A program made the translations under genes and the position numbers. From PGYR01 sp041595255 (lineage in GTDB: Bacteria > Bacteroidota > Ignavibacteria > Kapaibacteriales > UBA2268): a stretch of 10,157 nt of DNA. Positions 1-6,646 of this stretch are shown piece by piece (the stretch's first letter is position 1; every line of letters begins with the position of its first letter). The notes beneath the pieces were generated by a model. It worked only from the letters and a program-made list of their open reading frames with translations. It was not told the origin of the DNA and searched no databases. The DNA lies in contig JBFHKR010000092.1 of NCBI GenBank assembly GCA_041595255.1, forward strand, positions 1 to 10,157, read 5' to 3'.

Positions 1-367
1 CATCTCGGACGGATGCAAATATCGCAGCGACTTCTTCCTCAGTTCCTTTAGCAGATGCAGGATCTGGGAAACTATGGTGAAGCTTCTTATGATTGCCAGG
101 CAATATAGGACATCGTTCCTTCGCATTGTCACATACCGTTATTACATAGTCATACTCAATATTAGGTAGATTGTCTATTGTATCAGAAGTATGATTAGTA
201 ATGTCAATACCTATCGCAGCCATAGTTTTGATTGCATTCGGGTTTACCCCGTGTGCCTCTATGCCAGCCGAATATACATTATGACCTTCACCCAAATGCT
301 TACGGAATAATCCTTCGGCTATTTGGCTACGGCATGAATTCCCTGTGCATAATATTAACAGATTCAT
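1..367 (-). CDS. arsC: Arsenate reductase, thioredoxin-coupled LMW-PTP type (3' end cut by window)
   Basis: Cytoplasmic enzyme reducing arsenate to arsenite, the form Acr3 exports. Translating the minus strand from the ATG at 367-365 gives 122 residues without a stop, so the C-terminal tail lies outside the window. The protein opens with MNLLILCTGNSCRS, the CX5R phosphate-binding loop of the low-molecular-weight phosphatase fold (Cys7, Arg13). The segment ITVCDNAKERCPILPG supplies Cys79 and Cys86, the pair that in thioredoxin-linked ArsC relays the disulfide. HSFPDPA (residues 98-104) contains the general-acid Asp of the DP loop. The start codon overlaps the acr3 stop as ATGA, so the two genes are probably translationally coupled and arsC is last of the four operon genes seen here. 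The family usually has about 130-145 residues, so little is missing. Confidence 0.95.
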   Translation of the reverse strand, partial: MNLLILCTGNSCRSQIAEGLFRKHLGEGHNVYSAGIEAHGVNPNAIKTMAAIGIDITNHTSDTIDNLPNIEYDYVITVCDNAKERCPILPGNHKKLHHSFPDPASAKGTEEEVAAIFASVRD

Positions 368-1413
368 TTTTTCTCCACTTTATAATATTTATCTTTTAAC
401 CAAAATGATACTCTTACTAGCAAAATCAAAGCTGGAACTTCAACTAATGGACCAACTACACCAGCAAATGCTTGACCCGAATTCAATCCGAATACAGCTA
501 TTGCCACTGCGATTGCTAACTCAAAATTATTTCCTGCTGCGGTGAATGAAATAGCAGCATTTTTATCATACTCAGTCCCCATATACTTACTCAAGAAAAA
601 TCCTATAAGAAACATCAGAGCAAAGTATATCAGTAAAGGAACTGCAATTATTAATACATCTGTCGGTATTTCTACTATCAGCTCTCCTTTGAGTGAGAAC
701 ATAACCACTATAGTGAATAGCAATGCAATTAACGTAAGAGGCGATATAGTTGGTATAAACTTGTTTTCATACCAATGTGTTCCTTTTAGCTTTACAAGTA
801 CTGTACGGCTCAATATACCCAGTAAAAAGGGTATGCCTAGATAGATTGCTACACTTTCTGCTATTAGTGAGATAGGAATATCTATTATTGCACTTTCGAA
901 TCCGAAATAAGGAGGCAATATTGTAATAAAAAACCATGCGTAGAAACTGTAGGTGAATACTTGAAATATACTGTTCAGAGCAACTAATCCAGCGCCATAC
1001 TCACTATTTCCCTCTGCCAAATCATTCCAGACTAGTACCATAGCAATACAGCGAGCCAGTCCTATTAGTATAAGCCCTACCATATACTCTGGGTAATCGT
1101 GTAGAAAAGTTATAGCTAATATAAACATTAGCACTGGGCCTATAATCCAGTTAAGGACTAAGGAAATAGATAACACTTTTGTATTCTTGAATATCTTCGG
1201 CAATAGTCGATAATTGACCTTTGCAAGTGGTGGATACATCATTATTATCAACCCAATAGCTATAGGAATATTAGTAGTTCCTTCACTCATCGAATCGATT
1301 AAAACGGGCATAGAGGGTATGAAGTAACCAAGAGCAACACCCAACGCCATGGCAATAAATATCCATAGCGTTAGGTAGTTGTCTAAAAAGCTTAAGCGTT
1401 TTTCAGTCATCAT
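364..1413 (-). CDS. acr3: Arsenite efflux permease, Acr3/BART superfamily
   Basis: Inner-membrane carrier that expels arsenite. The 349-residue protein is almost wholly hydrophobic, with about ten membrane segments, the usual Acr3 size. GLARCIAMVLVWNDLA (residues 118-133) carries the conserved membrane cysteine (Cys122) needed for As(III) transport in characterised Acr3 proteins. GNNFELAIAVAIAVFG (294-309) and GPLVEVPALILL (321-332) are further Acr3 signatures, the latter with a conserved acidic residue, Glu325. The start has two consecutive ATG codons; the first directly abuts the arsI stop codon (no spacer), and no strong Shine-Dalgarno is present, so translational coupling to arsI is likely. 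The stop overlaps the arsC start. Acr3 and the unrelated ArsB do the same job; the motifs identify Acr3. Confidence 0.96.
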   Translation of the reverse strand: MMTEKRLSFLDNYLTLWIFIAMALGVALGYFIPSMPVLIDSMSEGTTNIPIAIGLIIMMYPPLAKVNYRLLPKIFKNTKVLSISLVLNWIIGPVLMFILAITFLHDYPEYMVGLILIGLARCIAMVLVWNDLAEGNSEYGAGLVALNSIFQVFTYSFYAWFFITILPPYFGFESAIIDIPISLIAESVAIYLGIPFLLGILSRTVLVKLKGTHWYENKFIPTISPLTLIALLFTIVVMFSLKGELIVEIPTDVLIIAVPLLIYFALMFLIGFFLSKYMGTEYDKNAAISFTAAGNNFELAIAVAIAVFGLNSGQAFAGVVGPLVEVPALILLVRVSFWLKDKYYKVEKK

Positions 1414-1911
1414 CTATCCAAGTTTTATAGGGGCTTGTGGAGTACAACAAGCAGCAGATTCTTCTTCAGTAGTACAGCAATCATTATCAACACTAGGAGT
1501 GCAACAAGCTGATGCCTCTTGCGAAGCGTACTTAGGGTCGTTGAACTCTACGTCACTATTGAAAGTATAAATCTCCCATTGGTGACCGTCTGGGTCAGTT
1601 ACCCAAAACTTGTCTTGATTAGCATAGCAACAGTTCGTACCCATTTCTTCTAGTACATCTAGGTTACTACTCTTTGCTTGCTCTAGTCTATTTACGACTA
1701 TATCTAGCGAGTCAGCAACAAAACCTAAGTGCCCAAAGTTTGATTGTACTCTGTCTTTGTTCTGTACAAAGCTAATTACAAGAGCTGGATTCTCAAGCTC
1801 AAATTTTACATAGTCACTTTTTACTTTCGTTGCTTTTTGATTGAAAAAAAGCTCATAAAATTCTTTTGTTCTAGCGGCATCTGCCACATATAAACTTACA
1901 TGCATTTTCAT
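1414..1911 (-). CDS. arsI: ArsI-like C-As lyase (glyoxalase/VOC-fold dioxygenase) with Cys-rich tail
   Basis: ArsI is an Fe(II)-dependent extradiol-type dioxygenase that cleaves the C-As bond of trivalent methylarsenicals and aromatic arsenicals, releasing As(III). The start at 1911 is chosen because AGAGG lies seven bases upstream, while a longer reading (1932) would begin inside arsR. Visible features of the 165-residue product are His4 (MKMH), His61 (NFGHLGF) and Glu113 (QWEIYT), matching the metal-ligand positions of the family, and the vicinal pair Cys94-Cys95 in TNCCYANQDKFW, the substrate site that marks ArsI and CadI. After the VOC domain (about residues 1-120) comes a low-complexity tail with three more Cys-Cys pairs at 136-137, 145-146 and 155-156, in ACCTP, DCCTT and ACCTP contexts. 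It lies between arsR (11-base gap) and acr3 (no gap). A role closer to CadI (cadmium-induced) cannot be excluded. Confidence 0.9.
   Translation of the reverse strand: MKMHVSLYVADAARTKEFYELFFNQKATKVKSDYVKFELENPALVISFVQNKDRVQSNFGHLGFVADSLDIVVNRLEQAKSSNLDVLEEMGTNCCYANQDKFWVTDPDGHQWEIYTFNSDVEFNDPKYASQEASACCTPSVDNDCCTTEEESAACCTPQAPIKLG
1439..1509 (-). repeat. Three-unit degenerate repeat encoding the Cys-Cys tail of ArsI
   Basis: On the plus strand GGAGTACAACAAGC (1439-1452), GTAGTACAGCAATC (1469-1482) and GGAGTGCAACAAGC (1496-1509) are near copies of one another, with periods of 30 and 27 bases. On the coding (minus) strand each unit encodes a Cys-Cys pair. The similarity at DNA level, including silent positions, suggests the tail grew by tandem duplication. 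Confidence 0.6.
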
Positions 1912-1922
1912 AATACTACCTC

Positions 1923-2252
1923 TTAGCAGCAATTATTGATTGGATTAATTTTATTAAATAGATCGTCAAAAAGTTGTTTCATTTCATCGTACTGGTCAGA
2001 ATTTATGCAATAGCACACTTTCTTTCCATCAATGTCACCACGAATCAGTTCACTTTCTTTCAGCACTTGCAAATGCTGAAGTACAGTGGTACGTCCGAGT
2101 GGTATTGCATCAGTTATATCACCCGTTATGCATACATTAGTTTCGGCCAAATACCTAAGTATAGCAATCCGCGCTGGGTGAGATAAAGCCTTCGCATAGA
2201 CAGCGGCCTGCTGCTGCTCGGCTGGAAATATTTCCGATTTATTAGATATCAT
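1923..2252 (-). CDS. arsR: ArsR/SmtB-family metalloid-responsive repressor
   Basis: DNA-binding repressor of the ars operon, expected to dissociate from DNA on binding As(III) or a related trivalent species. The 109 residues form the family's winged helix: ALSHPARIAILRYLAE (22-37) is the typical start, LGRTTVLQHLQVLKESELI (52-70) is the recognition helix and following turn, and RGDIDGKKVCYCI (71-83) is the wing. The E. coli ELCVCDL metal site in helix 3 is absent. Cysteines are instead at 41, 80, 82, 108 and 109, and the protein ends in Cys-Cys, so the inducer site must be built differently, perhaps from the wing CxC or the C-terminal pair. It is the first gene of the operon; its stop overlaps the Shine-Dalgarno of arsI. 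A perfect palindrome lies 30 bases upstream of its start. Confidence 0.94.
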   Translation of the reverse strand: MISNKSEIFPAEQQQAAVYAKALSHPARIAILRYLAETNVCITGDITDAIPLGRTTVLQHLQVLKESELIRGDIDGKKVCYCINSDQYDEMKQLFDDLFNKINPINNCC

Positions 2253-2281
2253 GATAGTCCTAATATTTGTTTTTATCTATA

Positions 2282-2299
2282 TGTCGTAAACATACGACA
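2282..2299. promoter_or_regulatory. Probable ArsR operator, perfect 7-4-7 inverted repeat
   Basis: TGTCGTA-AACA-TACGACA is a perfect palindrome in otherwise AT-rich DNA, 30 bases upstream of the arsR start. It directly follows the candidate -7 box, so a bound dimer would cover the transcription start. Position and symmetry fit autoregulation by ArsR; binding itself is inferred. Confidence 0.75.
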
Positions 2300-2329
2300 C
2301 GAAATTAAGAAATATATTTTATCTTGCAA
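2300..2329 (-). promoter_or_regulatory. Candidate Bacteroidota-type promoter of the ars operon
   Basis: On the minus strand TTG (2329-2327) is followed after 19 bases by TAATTTCG (2307-2300), one mismatch from the TAnnTTTG -7 consensus of Bacteroidota. Transcription would then begin inside the palindrome at 2282-2299. The -33 box lies 13 bases from the stop of the upstream lipoprotein gene, so some read-through from that gene is possible. Confidence 0.5.
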
Positions 2330-2341
2330 GAAAAAAATATA

Positions 2342-2788
2342 TTATTTTAATGACAATCTCATATAAACTCTTGATGACCAAGGGCAAACACGTTCAATGC
2401 CTGTAATATCTGGATTCTCTGGAAATGCATCACACCATTCTATTGAGGACTCAACTAAATCCCATTGATTAGGAATAAAATGCCAATCATAATTTGGGTT
2501 ATAATTACATTCACCCGGAGAGAGTATTCCATTGATATGCATCAATCGTACTTTGAAAGGTTTTATTAGTTCGTTATCAGCCTTTGCTATTACATTCGTA
2601 TCTGAGGTAGCAGCATTGAAATACATAGTATCTTTATCTCGTATGAATATAAACCGATATACAACTAAATTTTCAAAATCATAACAGGTAATTCTATTTG
2701 GCTCATGATGTATAATATCAGAGCAGGAATTCAAATTAGAAATTAAAAAAATTAATAAAATAGTTTTTATAATAAAATTAGGATTCAT
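2342..2788 (-). CDS. Small lipoprotein with BP74-like domain
   Basis: Function unknown. The N-terminus (residues 1-21) is a signal peptide ending in LNSC, a lipobox with Cys22 as the lipidation site, so the mature protein is probably anchored in an outer or inner membrane. The rest resembles the domain first seen in Dictyostelium BP74 and found in secreted bacterial proteins: a strand YRFIFIRD, a helix region, then YNPNYDWHFIPNQWDLVE (96-113), SIEWCDAFP (115-123) and VCPWSSRV (134-141). The IE-CDA and CPWSSR blocks are the recognisable signatures. Mature cysteines at 35, 94, 119 and 135 could form two disulfides. AAGAGGAA upstream gives a good ribosome site for this start. It follows the CPBP gene by 23 bases, so the two are probably cotranscribed. 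The domain call is from remembered motifs and needs a profile search. Confidence 0.7.
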   Translation of the reverse strand: MNPNFIIKTILLIFLISNLNSCSDIIHHEPNRITCYDFENLVVYRFIFIRDKDTMYFNAATSDTNVIAKADNELIKPFKVRLMHINGILSPGECNYNPNYDWHFIPNQWDLVESSIEWCDAFPENPDITGIERVCPWSSRVYMRLSLK

Positions 2789-2811
2789 AGTAAATTCCTC
2801 TTAATAATAAT

Positions 2812-3615
2812 TTATTCAATAAGACATTTTTTTACTGCTGTTAGTTCATGTATATAAACTAGAATAATTACTAAAGGTATGTAAACAAATAACCCTTGTG
2901 ACGCAAATTCATCTTGTGTATGAGATCCTAGTAAATCAATAATACCCAGACTAAAGTTGAATGTCAAATGCAGGAGAATAATATAAATAATTGAGCCTTG
3001 TGAATGATTATAGACGATTGACATCAGAACACTTAATAGGACTACATTGACTAAAAAAATTCCAAAAGGAATTTTTGATTGAGGTGAATCTAAAAGCCAC
3101 AAAGGCGAGTGCCAGATAGCCCATATTATTCCTACTATTAATGCACTTGCCATCCAACCATATTTTGCCGTAAATATAGGATATAAATATGCTCTCCATC
3201 CCAATTCCTCCCCTAATGGACCTAAAAATAAATTTATAAATAAAAGAGGTAATATATATTCAATCTTGAAATTAGACCAATCGATGGAATTACCGCTCAA
3301 TACATAAGTTAGTAGAATAATAGTTGCAACTATTAATGGAATTAACACTATAAGAAACCACCAAGAAAAACTAGGTATTGAAAGAGCATAATGTAAATTT
3401 GAAACTAATTCCTTCCTAGAAAGCCATATAACTATAGCAGCTATATTTGGGCTCCATATAGCAATAAGCCAAACCGGTAAACCTGTTATATTTTCAGGAG
3501 AATTGGCGTTTGGTACTATGAACATCAATAAAAATGAAATTAAGGAAATTAAAAAAGTTATTATTAAAAAACTGATAACTGGAAAGCCAATAATAAATGA
3601 AGTAATTTTTTCCAT
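2812..3615 (-). CDS. CPBP (CAAX protease / bacteriocin-processing) family intramembrane protease
   Basis: Predicted glutamic-type intramembrane protease of the Rce1/Abi family. Numbered from the Met at 3615, the protein has 267 residues, about eight hydrophobic segments and all three family motifs: GEELGWRAYLYP (EE at 136-137, Arg141), IWAIWHSPLW (His169) and HLTFNFS (His216, Asn220). The catalytic glutamates and histidines are present, so it should be active. An in-frame ATG two codons upstream (3621) directly abuts the GAGGA ribosome site; the ATG at 3615 has the right spacing and is preferred. Bacterial members act in bacteriocin self-immunity, peptide processing or surface-protein regulation; nothing here fixes the substrate. 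It lies just behind the hydrolase gene and in front of the BP74-like lipoprotein on the same strand, suggesting one transcript. Confidence 0.9.
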   Translation of the reverse strand: MEKITSFIIGFPVISFLIITFLISLISFLLMFIVPNANSPENITGLPVWLIAIWSPNIAAIVIWLSRKELVSNLHYALSIPSFSWWFLIVLIPLIVATIILLTYVLSGNSIDWSNFKIEYILPLLFINLFLGPLGEELGWRAYLYPIFTAKYGWMASALIVGIIWAIWHSPLWLLDSPQSKIPFGIFLVNVVLLSVLMSIVYNHSQGSIIYIILLHLTFNFSLGIIDLLGSHTQDEFASQGLFVYIPLVIILVYIHELTAVKKCLIE

Positions 3616-3633
3616 ATTCATTCCTCATTTCGA

Positions 3634-4512
3634 TTAATGTTCTTTTAACCATGATGCTAAAATATCAATAGATTCTTCTGTTTTTTCTTCTTGGACAAAG
3701 TGACCTGATTCGAATAAATATGTATTATGATTGGAAAACATATTTTTAAATTTTGCTAAGTTATTAAGTTTTATAAAGTCATCTTTTTCACCCCATAGTA
3801 TAAGAACAGGTTTATTTTTGATTACATCAACTTTATTCCATAACTGTTCGTACCAATCAGAAGAGCCTACCAAAGATTTACCGATGTTAAGTAAACCATA
3901 TCTAGTACTTTTATTTGGAAATGGTTTTAAGTATTGCCTATGTAAACTATTATTAAGTTTTTTCTTATTGAAAAAAGCCTTTTTTAGGAGAATTTTAGGA
4001 GAAAAATTAGTATTCAAATAAAGAAAGTTACCTAATTTACTATGAAGTATTCTATTGATTTTTTGGGCATCTTTATCGTTACTTGTTCCCCATAACCAAG
4101 TATTAAATAGCACTATTCGTTTTATATTCTGTGGTTCAGAGATTGCGTATGACAGCCCTATACTACCACCAAAATCATGAACAACTAATGTTATGTCTTT
4201 TAGATTTAAATGTTCGATTAGAAGATTCAAATTTTTAGAATGTTCTTCTGGGGTTCCAACAAAATTCATAGGTTTGTCAGATAACCCGAACCCAATGTGA
4301 TCTATTGCCACACATCTATAATTTTGAGAAAATTTCTTTATATATTGCCTATAAAGAAATGACCATGTAGGAGTTCCGTGAACGAATAAAATTGTTTCTC
4401 CTTTACCCTCATCAATGTAATGCATCTTACCATATTTGGTAGAAAAGTATTTAGATTCGAAGGGATACATTTTAGTATCTAACCAGTTGTTCGAGATTAA
4501 TGAGCTATTCAT
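3634..4512 (-). CDS. Alpha/beta hydrolase, haloalkane-dehalogenase-like
   Basis: Cytoplasmic hydrolase of 292 residues with no signal peptide. The fold is clear from HGTPTWSFLYR (oxyanion region, 45-55), DHIGFGLSDKP (71-81), the nucleophile elbow VVHDFGGSIG (Asp113), WGEKDDF (Asp244 or Asp245 as catalytic acid) and SGHFVQEE (His271). An Asp nucleophile rather than Ser, with the HG-PTW motif, points to the haloalkane or haloacetate dehalogenase and epoxide hydrolase branch. However, the Trp that normally follows the nucleophile in haloalkane dehalogenases is Phe114, so halide-stabilising ability is uncertain and the substrate cannot be named. No clear ribosome site precedes the ATG; Met15 is an alternative start. 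It follows the AraC-type regulator by 89 bases and precedes the CPBP gene by 18 bases. Confidence 0.88.
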   Translation of the reverse strand: MNSSLISNNWLDTKMYPFESKYFSTKYGKMHYIDEGKGETILFVHGTPTWSFLYRQYIKKFSQNYRCVAIDHIGFGLSDKPMNFVGTPEEHSKNLNLLIEHLNLKDITLVVHDFGGSIGLSYAISEPQNIKRIVLFNTWLWGTSNDKDAQKINRILHSKLGNFLYLNTNFSPKILLKKAFFNKKKLNNSLHRQYLKPFPNKSTRYGLLNIGKSLVGSSDWYEQLWNKVDVIKNKPVLILWGEKDDFIKLNNLAKFKNMFSNHNTYLFESGHFVQEEKTEESIDILASWLKEH

Positions 4513-4601
4513 ATTTTTATAAGTTTAATGTGAAACAGATAAATGTATTATTCACAAAATTCTTAATTATAATAATATATTAATTGTAGAAATGCGACTT
4601 T

Positions 4602-5408
4602 TTAAAATAAGTTATATCTATGATATAATGTATCTCTATACTCAAGCAAATCTCTAGGTGAAAGCTTAGCTATTGCTTTTACCTCATTAATCAAATGTGG
4701 CTGATCGTGATAATTATACCTAACTACTAATTCCATCCAATCAACAGACTTACCTTTGTTTAAGATGTATTCTATATAGCTGTTGACTCTAGTTATTTTA
4801 CAATAGTTTTTTGGTGAAATTCCAATTCTAGATTTGAATAATCTTTGTAACTGTCGTTCTGAAGTATTAATCAAATTTGCTATTTCACTTACTTTAATAG
4901 CTCCCTTCGTATTATTTATTAATTGTAGAGCTTTTTGAAAATGTGGATTAGAAATACTTTGATTTAAGTGTTTTTGTAAGAATAATTCTGCTAATTTTAT
5001 ACGTTCTTGAAAATTTGAATGCTTCATATCAAAATAAAGACTTTCATATATCTCAGCTAATGATTTTGGGAAATCAACTTTTAACTCTGTCATAGGGATT
5101 TCTAGTAGCTTATAAAGTCCCTCTGCAATAAATGAGATACCGAATAAATCTATAACCCCTTTTTGCTTTATAATTATACTTGATTTATAAGCCGGGACGA
5201 TGAAAAATGGAAAGTTTATAAGAAAACCACTTGAAGAATTCAATATTTCAACATTATCTCCAAAATTAAAAACTAATAGATTTTGTCCTTTGGGCAAATG
5301 TCTAGATATAACACCTACTTGTGATGTTATATTACCGCTCATATGCCAATAGCAAAGTACATCCGCAGATAGTTTTTTATTAGTTACAATTTCTTCAATA
5401 TAATTCAT
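4602..5408 (-). CDS. AraC-family transcriptional regulator
   Basis: DNA-binding regulator of 268 residues. The C-terminal AraC domain spans about residues 155-262. The first helix-turn-helix is IKVSEIANLINTSERQLQRLFK (171-192), followed by GISPKNYCKITRVN (196-209). A second, more divergent one lies at about 222-245 with YNYHDQPHLINEV, the expected YxDQxHxxxE pattern. The N-terminal half begins with VLCYWHMSG (17-25) and contains PKGQNLLVFNFGD (39-51), as in the Bacteroidota AraC proteins with a small sensor domain often listed as DUF6597; its ligand is unknown. It is the first gene of a same-strand series with the hydrolase, CPBP protease and lipoprotein, and may control them. That link is inferred from position only. 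Confidence 0.9.
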   Translation of the reverse strand: MNYIEEIVTNKKLSADVLCYWHMSGNITSQVGVISRHLPKGQNLLVFNFGDNVEILNSSSGFLINFPFFIVPAYKSSIIIKQKGVIDLFGISFIAEGLYKLLEIPMTELKVDFPKSLAEIYESLYFDMKHSNFQERIKLAELFLQKHLNQSISNPHFQKALQLINNTKGAIKVSEIANLINTSERQLQRLFKSRIGISPKNYCKITRVNSYIEYILNKGKSVDWMELVVRYNYHDQPHLINEVKAIAKLSPRDLLEYRDTLYHRYNLF

Positions 5409-5424
5409 TTGACTTTCTTTTGTT

Positions 5425-5432
5425 CAAACATA
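5425..5432 (-). promoter_or_regulatory. Candidate -7 box of the AraC-type regulator gene
   Basis: On the minus strand TATGTTTG matches TAnnTTTG exactly, about 17 bases before the start codon. No good TTTG or TTG box sits 19-21 bases further upstream, so the call is weak. The remaining intergenic DNA (5433-5593) is AT-rich and shows no convincing terminator or repeat. Confidence 0.35.
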
Positions 5433-5593
5433 TTTTGAATTAACATCCATTATTATATGAATTTATGATTTCAATTCAAATTTATCAAAATAAACTAAAA
5501 AGAATAGTTGCAGTGTAGAGTGAACAAATTTGGAAGCTTTTAGATCAAATGAAAATAGCTCCAAAGAAAATTAAGAAATAAACTAAATAGTTG

Positions 5594-6445
5594 TCAGTGG
5601 CCCGGTTCCCAAATTAATCTAAGAAATGAACTCAGTCTCTCATTTTCCCTACTTACAGGGATACCCGCAACTATACCTATTAATAAATTGTCAGCTATTC
5701 CTAATCTCATTTGTGGTCGAAATGTCATATCAAAATCATTTTGATGAATAGTTTTATTGACTTCTATACCTATAAAATTTCTCGTACCAGTTATCATATA
5801 GTGAATACTAGTATTGATATCATATTTAGTGGTTAATTTATTTGAATCGAAGTGATGTTCGAATTTAGGACCAGTATATAGTAATGAATGAATATTATTA
5901 CCCCATCGCTTTGCCACAACAAAAAATGGATTATAAGTATTACCTTTTATAATTTTTTTTCTATAATCTCTAAAACTATAAAGTTCTAATTCATTTATAT
6001 ATCCTAAAGCCATTGACGTAGCCATATTCTCGTTAACGAAGAATGACCATTGAGTTGCAACTTTTAAACTGTTTAACTTATTAGATGGTATGGAGTCATA
6101 GTTTTTACCATTTACAGGATAGTAAAAAGTAAAAGGTAATTCTATTTCTAATCCTAGTCTATTTATTGGAGCCCATTCATATTCTATCAAAGCCTCGTAC
6201 GAATCAAATTTGAAGTTATCAGTTAAGCCTAAACCAATATTCCATTCACTTTCACCTTTTCTTGCACCTAAATCACGAATCAAATCTATATAAAGAGGTT
6301 CGGCATGTAAGACTTTATCAGGTTCATTAAGGTCTTCAACCTCTTGTATATATATACTATCCCTTTCAGATTTTGTTATTTGTGAGTATAATACTAAAGT
6401 AGAATTAAGAAAAAACCAGAATATAATACTTATAATCAACTTCAT
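5594..6445 (-). CDS. HAEPLYID-family exported protein
   Basis: The 283-residue protein starts with a signal peptide (about residues 1-21, cleavage near LYS-Q). Residues 47-54 read HAEPLYID, the signature after which this Bacteroidota family is named; its function is not known to me. The mature part has many alternating strands rich in aromatic residues, such as NIGLGLTDNFKFDSYEALIEYEW and FIGIEVN, and glycine-bearing turns. This suggests an outer-membrane beta-barrel or beta-rich periplasmic protein. Conserved-looking blocks are APINRLGLEIELPFTFY (92-108), NPFFVVAKRWGNN (172-184), RPQMRLGIADNLLIGIVAG (243-261) and RENERLSSFLRLIWEP (266-281). It looks full length. It is transcribed divergently from the TraB/GumN lipoprotein across about 200 bases and ends 162 bases before the AT-rich region upstream of the AraC gene. 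No partner is evident. Confidence 0.82.
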   Translation of the reverse strand: MKLIISIIFWFFLNSTLVLYSQITKSERDSIYIQEVEDLNEPDKVLHAEPLYIDLIRDLGARKGESEWNIGLGLTDNFKFDSYEALIEYEWAPINRLGLEIELPFTFYYPVNGKNYDSIPSNKLNSLKVATQWSFFVNENMATSMALGYINELELYSFRDYRKKIIKGNTYNPFFVVAKRWGNNIHSLLYTGPKFEHHFDSNKLTTKYDINTSIHYMITGTRNFIGIEVNKTIHQNDFDMTFRPQMRLGIADNLLIGIVAGIPVSRENERLSSFLRLIWEPGH

Positions 6446-6646
6446 TTCTAACCTATCTAATATGATTAATCCTTTATTAAATTTTACGGAACGAAAAGTG
6501 AATTTAAAAGTTGCATTGATTTTTTATTTATTTAATTTCGATTTGTAAAAATCATAGTCAAGTTCATTTAAAATATTTAAAATGTAATTACGATACTTTT
6601 CTTATCTTTATGATTGTTAATAGTGTACTAACCAAATAAATACAAA

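Noticed and set aside
1379..1570. Plus-strand 63-codon frame rich in Val, Gln and Ser
   Set aside because: It is the reverse reading of the repetitive Cys-rich arsI tail and acr3 start; it has no support of its own.
1912..1932. Longer arsI start at 1932
   Set aside because: It would begin inside the arsR coding end and place the AGAGG ribosome site within the coding sequence; the ATG at 1911 has correct spacing.
4513..4601. AT-rich imperfect inverted repeat between the AraC and hydrolase genes (around 4560-4585)
   Set aside because: It consists only of A and T runs and is expected by chance at this composition; no clear promoter boxes could be placed.
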